Below, one piece after another: positions 56,059 to 64,000 of a stretch of 64,000 nucleotides of DNA. The notes below the pieces were generated by a model that searched no databases, was not told where the DNA came from, and saw only the letters and a list, made by a program, of their open reading frames with translations. A program made the translations under genes and the position numbers. Origin of the DNA: Nilaparvata lugens. Lineage: Eukaryota > Arthropoda > Insecta > Hemiptera > Delphacidae. The number at the start of each line of letters is the position of its first letter. Position 1 is the first letter of the stretch. The stretch is from the NCBI RefSeq assembly GCF_014356525.2, contig NC_052505.1, positions 3,096,759 to 3,160,758 on the forward strand, given 5' to 3'.

Positions 56059-56209
56059 ATTAATTATTTTGAAGGAGAAATGAACAGTTTATTTTACATC
56101 AATAAACCTGTATCAGCTACCATCTATAGAAGCCATTGACAAGACAGAGGATCGGCAACGTTGTTCACCTATCTTTCTCCACTGCCATTATAACGTGGAC
56201 CTCACTAGG
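56044..56209. repeat. Right part of a tatagtgaggtccacg MITE
   Basis: atgattaattattttgaagg, acatcaataaacctgtatca, cattataacgtggacctcac. It ends 22 bp before exon l, close to its acceptor. Confidence 0.7.
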
Positions 56210-56231
56210 AAGTTTTTTCTTGTTGAAACAG

Positions 56232-56426
56232 GTTACTGTCTCACCACAACGTGTGGAGTAGAAGCGTGGAGGTGACAGAGCAGATCCTTCACCCTGAGCA
56301 CGACGCCAGCGAGGACTGTTCACAGTTGTCCTCCCTCAACTTGGCTCACAACCAGTTCACATCCGTTCCGGTTGTACTGTCCTGTCTGGCTGTCAACCTA
56401 ACCAGGCTCAATCTTTCTTACAACAG
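56232..56426 (+). CDS. Lrrk: Lrrk exon l (LRRs)
   Basis: Acceptor ttgttgaaacag ends at 56231, donor gtcagt begins at 56427. Encodes LLSHHNVWSRSVEVTEQ, a linker, then LSSLNLAHNQFTSVPVVLSC and NLTRLNLSYN, two LRRs. The split codon AG plus T of exon m reads Ser. A decayed copy of the first 17 codons and of the acceptor region lies about 3.6 kb upstream at 52649-52725. Confidence 0.88.
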
Positions 56427-56438
56427 GTCAGTTGCACA

Positions 56439-56439
<1 letters not shown>

Positions 56440-56488
<49 letters not shown>
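56440..56488. repeat. (TA)n microsatellite
   Basis: About 24 TA units, 14 bp after the exon l donor. Confidence 0.95.
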
Positions 56489-56492
<4 letters not shown>

Positions 56493-56591
56493 ATCAATTG
56501 ATATCAAGGCTCGTACAGACCAAAGGTGGGTTTTGGTTTGTACATAAACTGCCGACGTCGACCACGACAGACTTATACGTACGGGTGATAT

Positions 56592-58018
56592 CAGGACCTC
56601 CTAAATACCGGACCTGCGCTTGTGTGAAAATCTAGGTAAAATGGCGCCGATAGTTGGTGGGGTCTCAACTCAGCTGACACTGATTTGTTGTCATCAGTTT
56701 TTAGTATTTAGTTGTAGTTAAGTGAAGTTTGTTTACAAATGTCACAGGCTTTGTAATATTTACGAGTTTTATAATTGATCAATTATTATTCTATAATTGA
56801 TTATCTAATATGCAATAGACATTCAAATTAGATTTTTTTAGTATTCAAAGTGTTTAATGAATTCAAATTGTGAATAGTAAAGTTTTAAAAATTTAAAATG
56901 TATAGTGAGTGTTGAGTGTTAGAAGTGTATTCAGTGTTCAAAGTGTTTCAATCAACAATAATTTTATTATATTCAACCCTAGATTAATTTTTGTTTATCA
57001 TCCGTAACTCAACATTTAGCTTTATAACAACATGCTACAATGAGTATGAACAGTTTTAATTAAACATGCCTAGAAATTGTTGTGTCCCTGGGTGTAAATC
57101 GAACTATATCATAGAAAACAATATATACTTTTCCCAAAGATAAAGAGCTGAGGAAAAAATGGAAAAGGTGTAGAAAGATTTTAAGTCACCAACAATTCGG
57201 CTGTGTGTATCAATTATTTCAGAGCATCAGACATTATTACAGAAGACAAGTTTTTGTGTGAAGATGGTTCTTATGTAACTGTTCCAAGAAAAAAAGTAAA
57301 ACTATGTGATGGTGCCTCCCCTACAATTTTTCCAAACCAACCTTCTTACAACACAATTAAATCGTGTGTAAAGGTATTGGGCAGAATATTTCTAAACAAT
57401 AACTGCAACATGAAGAATAATAATCAGTTGCCCAAGCAAACAAAGTTGCAAAAATTGGGAACATTGAATTCTTAGGCTAGAATAAAATAACGATAATTAT
57501 AAGCTATGTGCATGTGAATTGCACTTGAATGCTATGTGCATGAGAATAAATAAAATCCAGTTACCCTATCAAATAATTACTTCTTTAATAAACCTTAAAT
57601 CATTCAAACTAAACCATATTTAAATACTTGAAAATTATTTTGAACAGTAATAAGCAAAGACCTTAAAGATGCATAGACTAACATGCAGCGCTAGTGTCGT
57701 ACTTGGAATTGAAATCCGCCATTGAGGGGGCAACCCATAAGATTATTACTTACCAATGCCACCAATGCCTTTGTTATCTATAGTATTACAAATAAATAAT
57801 ATATAATATATCGTGCTAAAATACCCCAATGGCGGCCTTCAATTTCAAGTAAGAGCTATCATTGGGAAGGCATAGGCATTGTGGGTCTATATCTCTTTAA
57901 GGTATTTGGTAATAAGTTATTAGAGGGAGCTGGAACCTAGCTGATGGCAGTAAGTTAGTTCACCAACTTTGGCGGCCATTTTGTTTGTATGCTCAGATCC
58001 GGTACTTAGGAGGTCCTG
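56592..58018 (+). mobile_element. TIR transposon carrying a broken THAP domain (P-element-like?)
   Basis: TIRs CAGGACCTCCTAAATACCGG (56592) and CCGGTACTTAGGAGGTCCTG (ending 58018) match at 20 of 21 bp. Flanks ggtgatat (56584-56591) and ggtaatat (58018-58025) resemble an 8-bp duplication, the P-element size. Both ends carry aaaatggcgcc/ggcggccatttt words. Contains the THAP remnant below. Confidence 0.65.
57066..57475 (+). pseudogene. THAP zinc-finger remnant, frame-shifted
   Basis: Starts MPRNCCVPGCKSNY, the classic THAP opening with C-x(2-4)-C. A frame change near 57132 leads to FPKDKELRKKWKRCRKI, and another near 57200 to VCINYFRASDIITEDKFL, where the fourth zinc ligand should be His (C-x2-H) but is Tyr. 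The AVPTIF box follows as GASPTIFPNQPSY. THAP domains bind DNA in P-element transposases and host THAP proteins. Two frameshifts and the Tyr make it non-functional. No transposase core follows before the TIR. Confidence 0.7.
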
Positions 58019-58459
58019 GTAATATCCATACTGTCCAAATTTCAAACTTGCAAAAATATCTGATCGAAAAACTTTTGATGTGATAATTATTACCAAAACA
58101 TATCAAATAATATCAACATATTGCCATCTAAAAGTAAAACCCCAACCTCCCCCTTTAAAATACAAACCACTCTCGGTCTCACTCAGCACCATATCGCGCA
58201 TGCGTTAGTAACGGTTTTTTCCTGTTCCATTCAGCCAGTTCTTTAAATGTAACGTTCTTTGTGATGATGGTTACCGAGCACTGTAACTGGAGCCAATCTT
58301 CATTGTATTTTGATGATGATATTATTATCCAATGATGATTTATCATTAAACTCAATATAATAATCAATATATTATTATTTTATTCAATAAAAGAAAGAGT
58401 ACTTTTGAATAATAAAATATAAAGGTTGTTATGTCACTGATGTTAAAAAACACTATAAA

Positions 58460-58918
58460 TAAGTCAGCATATTGTCATCTCAAAGCAAAATACTAACCCC
58501 CTAACGTCCCCTTTTACATTTAGAACATAACTCTTGGTAAAAACCTCTAATCTCTACCAGCATATTGCAATTTCAAAGCAAAATCCTAACCCCCTAACCT
58601 ATCTTTTCACCTTTGAAATATGAAAAAGCATAATTCTACCTGGACCGTAGCCCTTTCTAGCATATTGCAATTTCTAAGCGAAAACCAAACCTACCCTTAT
58701 GAAACGTTATTAAATATAACCTAAAAAAACCTAACCCCTAACCCTTTCACATTTAATATTTTAGATTTCAAAGCAAAATCCTAAACCCCTAAACTATCCT
58801 TTAATCTCTGAAACATCAAAAATATAACTCTTCCTGGACCCTAGCCCCGTCTAGCATATTGCAATTTCAAAGCAAAAACCTAACCTATCCTTATGAAACA
58901 TTATTAAATATAACCTAA
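58460..58918 (+). repeat. Degenerate tandem repeat, about 90-120 bp
   Basis: Words agcatattgcaatttcaaag, caaaatcctaaccccctaac and ccttttacatttagaacat return about five times with varied spacing. No coding potential. 58019-58459 is otherwise featureless AT-rich intron. Confidence 0.6.
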
Positions 58919-58919
58919 A

Positions 58920-59591
58920 CTAGCCGTCAGGCTCGCTTCGCTCGCCATATCTGTCTAGCCAGGGGGCTCCGCCCCCTGGACCCCCGACTGGATCGTCCGA
59001 GAGTGAGATAAGTAGGCTCGCTTCGCTCGCCTGCATTTTTCATTTGAACATTTTCATCATATGTTAGGACGATCCAGTCGGGGGTCCAGACTAAACAGAT
59101 ATGGCGAGCGAAGCGAGCCTGACGGCTAGTTATATAATATTCTCAGGAATAGCTCCTATTGAAGTAGCTGTGCCCAATCAATTTTTCCGCGATAAATGCA
59201 TTTCAATCTTCAACTTGGTGCCAACCTAAAAAAGTCAACTCAACTTAATGCCAACCTGACAAAATTATTAATTTAGTCAACAACTGTTTCGAAGAGGTAT
59301 TCTCTCTAAATTATAGTTCTTTATTAACATATGCTATGGCCTTTTTTCAATTATATAATTAAGAGAATAAGAAGAATATACATGCTAAAAGACGAACTTT
59401 AAACCCTTAAAAACCACCCTTAGAGTTAAAATATTGCCAAAATATTTCTTAGTGCGCCTCTAAAGGGCCAACTGAACATACCTACCAAATTTGAACGTTT
59501 TTGGTCCGGTAGATTTTTAGTTCTGCGAGTGAGTGAGTCAGTCAGTCAGTCAGTCAGTGAGTGAGTGCCATTTCGCTTTTATATATATAGA
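58920..59591 (-). mobile_element. Helitron (GTCA-tail family), copy 2
   Basis: Minus strand: host A (59592), TCTATATATATAAAAGCGAA..., (TGAC)n at 59536-59560, ending gacggCTAG at 58920-58923, host T. The last 215 bp form a long palindrome with gaagcgagcctgacgg arms. Text in common with 39784-40532: ccaacctgacaaaattatta, catgctaaaagacgaacttt. Confidence 0.78.
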
Positions 59592-60040
59592 TAAAACTAA
59601 ACCCCTCACCCTTTCACATTTAATACTTTAGATTTATTTGTCATCTTCAGAACAAAACATAAACATGTGGTTCATTCTCTAGAACTAAACATATCCATTT
59701 TATGATGTGCAAGTTGAATCTTGTCAGCACGCAATCAGCTGATAATAGATACTCAAAGAATACTTTTGAATAAGTATGTGATAACTGTGACCGTTGCTGG
59801 CCGTTACTCTGTATCTGAGACAAAGAGAAGCTGCTTTTAAAATAACAAACCACTCTCTGTCTCGGTCGGTTTAAAATATAATTGAACAGAACCTTCTAGG
59901 TTATTCCGACAATTTGAAATCCAGCTGATCTAAGATCTTTTTCTGATGTAGTCAAGGACAGTATTTACGCACTTAAACAAAACCCCGCCTTAAATCTGTA
60001 TTCGCACTCAACAGTGAGAGTGAACTGTGAAAATATAATA

Positions 60041-60450
60041 ACTAGTAGTTCTGTGAACAGTAGACCTATTCTCATCCACAAGTACCTGATTGAAACTATA
60101 GACCTTATGGAAATACAGCAATAGACTGGCTTCTCCACACATCTGTGTAATCACTTGTCAGCTGATTTATGATGAATAATTCTATAGTCTGATTTTTACT
60201 CTAATATTGGCGTATGGAGGAGGCTCCTTTTTCCTTTTATATTATCCTTTAAATGCAAAATTACCAAAAACTTTGTATATACGTCAACGCGCAATTAAAA
60301 AAGGAACATATGTCAAATTTCATGAAAATCTATTACCGCGTTTCGCCGTAAATGCGCGACATTTAAACATTTAAACATTCAATCATTTAAACATTAAGAG
60401 GAATGCCAAACCGTCGACTTGAATCTTAGACCTTACTTCGCTCGGTCAAT
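60041..60450. mobile_element. Element with ACTAGTAGTTCTG and GACCGAGCGAAG ends (410 bp)
   Basis: Sister of 7542-7950 in length, ends and interior (aaatctattaccgcgtttcg, gaatgccaaaccgtcgactt). 59592-60040 and 60451-60869 hold nothing I can name, although a tatcgatacatcgatg palindrome occurs at 60538-60553. Confidence 0.7.
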
Positions 60451-60869
60451 AATGGTATTATTCATACTCAGTTGGCAGGACTGAGTAGAAAAACTTTAAC
60501 TACAACTCATGGGAATTATATATTCACTAGGGATGGGTATCGATACATCGATGTTTAAAAACAATCAATGTCTACTGTTCGATGTTTTTCACTTATCGAT
60601 GGTTTTACCTAGATAATTTTTCACTGTTCACTCTCACTGTTGTGGGCGTATCCAGCTTACAAAATGTATAAGCAAATTTATAAGCAGTACAGTATAAGAA
60701 AAAAAGTAATTAAAGTATATAAAGTACTACAGTAGTACTATTTTGATAGAATCGACAGAAATATGGCAGCAGTGTACTCCCTAATCAAATCAAATCCTTC
60801 TCATAACGATTGAATAAAGTTTTATTGCCAAATCAATAGAAATTAGAGGAATTATGATAAGAAATATCA

Positions 60870-61520
60870 TCTATATAATAAGAGAGAGTAGGGTTGTGTT
60901 TGTTCGTTTGTTCGCATCAAAACATGTCAACTTGTGGATTGCATACCGGAAAAACGGGAATGATTTAGACCTCCAAATTTTGCACATAGATTCTAAAAAT
61001 ATCAATCTCGTGCACCTGGAAGCCCAAATTTCAATTTTCCTTCTAGATTTTTCAGAATTAATGTTTAAATTTCATTAATAGTACATTCGATTACATTAAA
61101 AAATCACCAAATCATATGGTCGAAATTAAAAAGGAACATCTGTTTCTATATTGCTTTCTACCTGAAAAACATAGTTTTGAAACTTCGTTTTCCTGATGCA
61201 ATGTTTAGGCCTACACGTGGCATGAATTATTAATTTTTCAGCTAGAACAATTTTTGAGACAAATGCTAAATAAACGACTACAGTTTCACCAATGCTGTAT
61301 CGGCAATATGAAAACGCATGCAGTTAATATGTCTTTCAATGAAGGTGTTGTTTACATAAAGAAATTATATTCTTCCATTTTTATTTAATTAAAATTTCAA
61401 AATTATTCGAGCCCTGATAGAATGACTGACTCACTGTACATAGGCCTGTTTTGAATTCTTCTAGATTTCATTACATCAAGTTTTAAGAAGGACCCTTGCG
61501 AAGCACGGGTTACCTGCTAG
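60870..61520 (+). mobile_element. Helitron, 651 bp, clean ends
   Basis: Host A (60869), TCTATATAATAAGAGAGAGT at 60870, 3' hairpin acccttgcgaagcacgggt, end acctgCTAG at 61520, host T. Same family as 8047-8267 and 15781-16007 but longer. The open frame 60854-61078 lies inside and is not convincing. Confidence 0.75.
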
Positions 61521-61746
61521 TGGGCAATAAAGCCCCATGTTTCAAACTAAGGTTTGCACGAATTAAAGTATCTATATAGCTTTATATTATGCTGGTTTTC
61601 AGTTGGGTTGATCAATTTGATATTATCAATTTAATTTATTATTGTTTTATATTTTTTTCAGTCTGGTTGAACAATTTAATATTATAGCATGTTGTATGCT
61701 GGTTCTAAACTCTGAGTAATCAATCTTTCATGTTGTTTTTTTTCAG

Positions 61747-61925
61747 TTTACGTTCGATGAGTCACATCACATCATACCCGAGTTCCTTGAAGCAATTAGA
61801 TCTAAGTCATAACCAGGTGTGCTGTTGGCCGAGCTTACCGCAAATTGAAACCACTGACTCGATGGAGCAAGCTGCTGTTACCTGCTATGCTCCCGAACTC
61901 AACGCCAAACCAATCAAACTGTCAG
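61747..61925 (+). CDS. Lrrk: Lrrk exon m (LRR, last exon in window)
   Basis: Acceptor tgttttttttcag ends at 61746, donor gttagt starts at 61926. Encodes LRSMSHITSYPSSLKQLDLS, HNQVCCWPSLPQ and a less ordered tail ending KPIKLSG. The exon ends one base into a codon. It continues the LRR array; further LRRs and the Roc-COR-kinase part must be to the right of 64000. Confidence 0.85.
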
Positions 61926-62082
61926 GTTAGTCAACTTTTGGAACATAGCCCTCAGTCTAAAGCAACGATTACTGAGTTGAACAACAACAAAGATCAACAA
62001 CAATCAAATTTAGAATTGAACAACATATTGAATGAAATACTCCTCTCTAAACTGATTAGAGAAAAACAAAATATGACTGAAA

Positions 62083-62614
62083 ATAGTTATTTGTGCAACT
62101 AGTGCGCAAAGTGACAGTTTGCTGCACCGAAAGAAACGTTAAAGAAACGGAATGGTTTCTTGAGTGCAGCAGAGGAACTTTGCGCACGTATTTCACATTA
62201 AGTTTTTCCTACAGCTACCATTGAATATTAAAAGTGGGTAATTATGGGTAAAATTGCCTGAAATGCATCAAATGTTTTTCTGTGTAATTTTATTATTGAT
62301 AAAAACCTTAATCCTAAAATCCTAAAGTCCTCGTTGTCCTTGGTTATAATATATTATAATGAATAATAATTAGCGCGTTGTGCTTGGTTGCACCTCTGCT
62401 CACTATAGCAGCCACAGCAGTCACTGTTACCAACTTCATTTTGATTTTGCTGCACTGTTGCTCCATATAACCTACTAAGTATTTTGCGTTGCCATGACTT
62501 GTTGCAAATCTGGAGTGCAGAAAAATTTTTCCCGCACTAGAGCGGAAAAGTGATTCTTTGCGTTCTGTAATCAGTGCAGCAATGGCCACTTTTCAACGTA
62601 ACTGTAGGAAAAAT
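62083..62614. mobile_element. Element agttatttgtgcaactagtg to ctgtaggaaaaa, copy 3
   Basis: Follows 44144-44679 closely, with a deletion of cgcccgagccgtaggc-type text at 62140. Minus strand again reads AALITERKESLFRSSAGKIF. 61926-62082 is intron. Confidence 0.72.
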
Positions 62615-62888
62615 GTATTAAGAATCTATCGTGTTACTATCGAGTACAATGTTCATGTTTCCAGATTTTATTGTTTCTATATAGGTATGAGTTTTAACTG
62701 ACATTATTATTTATAATTTTTCAAATATTATATTCTCACAATTTAAAAAAAATTATCTAGTCTTATTTTGTAAATGAATATTAAAATTTTAATGTACGTG
62801 ACTATTGTCTATGCTTACCATTGTTTAGCCATGACAAGTAATAAATTGAATTGAATTGAATAATAATATAATATAACAGATCAGCACT

Positions 62889-63570
62889 AAAGCCTGGTTT
62901 TCATTAGTAGAGTAAGTGGTAGAGTTCCCTGGGAAAGTACTAACTATCTTGTGAACTCTCCCAATGATAACGTTCATGGTAGAGTACTAGTTTTTAGTAG
63001 AGTAGAGTGGGATAGCACCGTGGGATAGTACTCTACCACTTACCTTCCCCCACTACCCCTTCTCACTCTACTCTGCCGCAACAATGCTAATGAAAACAGT
63101 CTCGAGCTAGTAGAGTAGAGTCTTGCTGTAGGCTTTCAAGTTTAAGAAGTATTGTTATTTATTAAAATTTTATAATTTATTAAAGTTTTTATAAGTGTTT
63201 AAGTGTTACTTTATTGAAAAGTATTGACATTTTTAGGTTAGTTCTGTTCACTAGACAACACACTTTACCTACTATTCTCAATTGTTGTGAAAACAGTTAC
63301 TCGACCAAGTAAGTAGAGTTAGCTCAGTAGAGTAATGCTCAAGTAAGCATGTGAGTAAGCAGAGTAAGCCCAGTAAGTAGAGTAAGCATGTGTTTTTCAA
63401 ATGGTGACACTCAGACCAGTCGATTCTAGTCTCCGCGACTGTCACCATTTGAATACCCATGCTCTCGACTAGAGTCGAGTCTCTTTCTCGACCTGAGTCG
63501 CGTAAGTGTGAGTTGAACCTTAGTATGCCAGTTACTCGACCACTAACTCTACTAGTGAAAACCAGGCTTT
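62889..63570. mobile_element. MITE with aaagcctggttttcattagt ends, nested MITE inside
   Basis: TIRs aaagcctggttttcattagt and actagtgaaaaccaggcttt, 25 bp with one mismatch; subterminal tagagtaagtggtagag words repeat in both directions. A gagtcgcgtaagtgtgagtt palindrome (63389-63530) is nested near the right end. Confidence 0.8.
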
Positions 63571-63573
63571 ATA

Positions 63574-63814
63574 AATACTAAATAATCATGTCTGGATTCT
63601 CAAAGAATTCCTCAATCTGATAGAAAGAGGTTCCACTCAGCCAAATATCCAATTTCTTGAGAAAAGTCTGATGATCATATTTGACAATGGAGCTCAACAA
63701 ACTATTGTATACCGTTCTGTACATTATACAATGAATATCAAGAGATTTGATAGCTCCCTGATGGCACATATGGTATGATGGATTGATGGTACAGGGTACG
63801 CGACAGGGTGTCAT
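63574..63814 (-). pseudogene. LINE C-terminal fragment
   Basis: Minus strand ends SSIVKYDHQTFLKKLDIWLS, GTSFYQIEEFFENPDMII, stop at 63578, the FxKKLxxWLxxxxFYxxxEFF tail of insect LINEs. The upstream part (PCTINPSYHMCHQGAIKSLD) is less clear. 63815-64000 is more GC-rich and unidentified. Confidence 0.5.
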
Positions 63815-64000
63815 CCCTTCTACTTGTAGACATTAGTCTTGGCAACTCTTTTGCTTGGCTCCCACTGGAATCTTAGGGGATATCCTGTCGTTACCGTGCA
63901 CGACACAGTGTCACCTGCTCGCTCGCGTCAACTAGCCCACCCGTCAGCAAGTCACCTCCTTAGAGAGGAGACAAGTTGTCGGCGTCAACCGGTGACCTCC

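Noticed and set aside
58920..59133. Palindrome as a transcription terminator
   Set aside because: The strong hairpin is the 3' end of a Helitron; intrinsic terminators do not apply in this host.
60538..60602. hAT-type element at tatcgatacatcgatg
   Set aside because: Only an isolated palindrome; no second end or 8-bp duplication was found.

Overview
This window is intronic and exonic DNA from an AT-rich insect genome. I think it is a hemipteran, possibly a delphacid planthopper of the Nilaparvata type. The species guess is inference from the general character of the repeats. The insect call rests on an intron-rich animal gene, mariner, pogo and Helitron elements and many non-LTR retrotransposon tails. 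There is no sign of bacterial or viral gene organisation.

The only host gene I can support runs left to right through almost the whole window. It is the N-terminal half of a leucine-rich-repeat kinase of the LRRK1/Lrrk type. Thirteen consecutive exons (here called a to m) splice together in one open frame of about 2253 nt, or 751 codons. They are at 421-580, 8486-8630, 14215-14351, 15600-15750, 17069-17389, 23505-23675, 36189-36371, 41191-41336, 44842-44989, 48110-48286, 51083-51222, 56232-56426 and 61747-61925. Every junction keeps phase and has AG/GT splice sites. Exons a to f encode ankyrin repeats and a low-complexity linker. Exons g to m encode leucine-rich repeats with a serine-rich insert. 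The 5' start lies left of the window. The Roc GTPase, COR and kinase exons must lie to the right.

Exons e and f occur a second time at 30411-30731 and 32423-32593, with only two amino-acid differences. The two copies share flanking intron sequence and transposon insertions, and a 100-N assembly gap sits exactly where the homology of the first copy stops. This is either a recent tandem exon duplication or an assembly artefact from two haplotypes.

The introns (about 60 kb) are a dense bed of mobile DNA. 581-8485 holds a pogo-like element, a LINE nested in a minisatellite and itself split by an antisense LINE, and a short Helitron. 8631-14214 holds fold-back MITEs, a mariner relative and a Helitron that ends 17 bp before exon c. 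14352-17068 holds a deleted mariner-like element and palindromic MITEs. 17390-36188 holds the duplication, a second pogo element, several nested MITE families, the gap, and a possible FLYWCH-type exon on the minus strand. 36372-51082 holds Helitrons, LINE tails, and large MITEs with microsatellites. 51223-61746 holds an almost intact mariner-like transposon whose second catalytic aspartate is asparagine, a TIR element carrying a broken THAP domain, and two Helitrons. 61926-64000 holds further MITEs and a LINE tail.

No tRNA, rRNA, CRISPR array, operon or promoter could be supported. Repeat family names are based on ends, motifs and structure read by eye. Boundaries of degenerate repeats are approximate.
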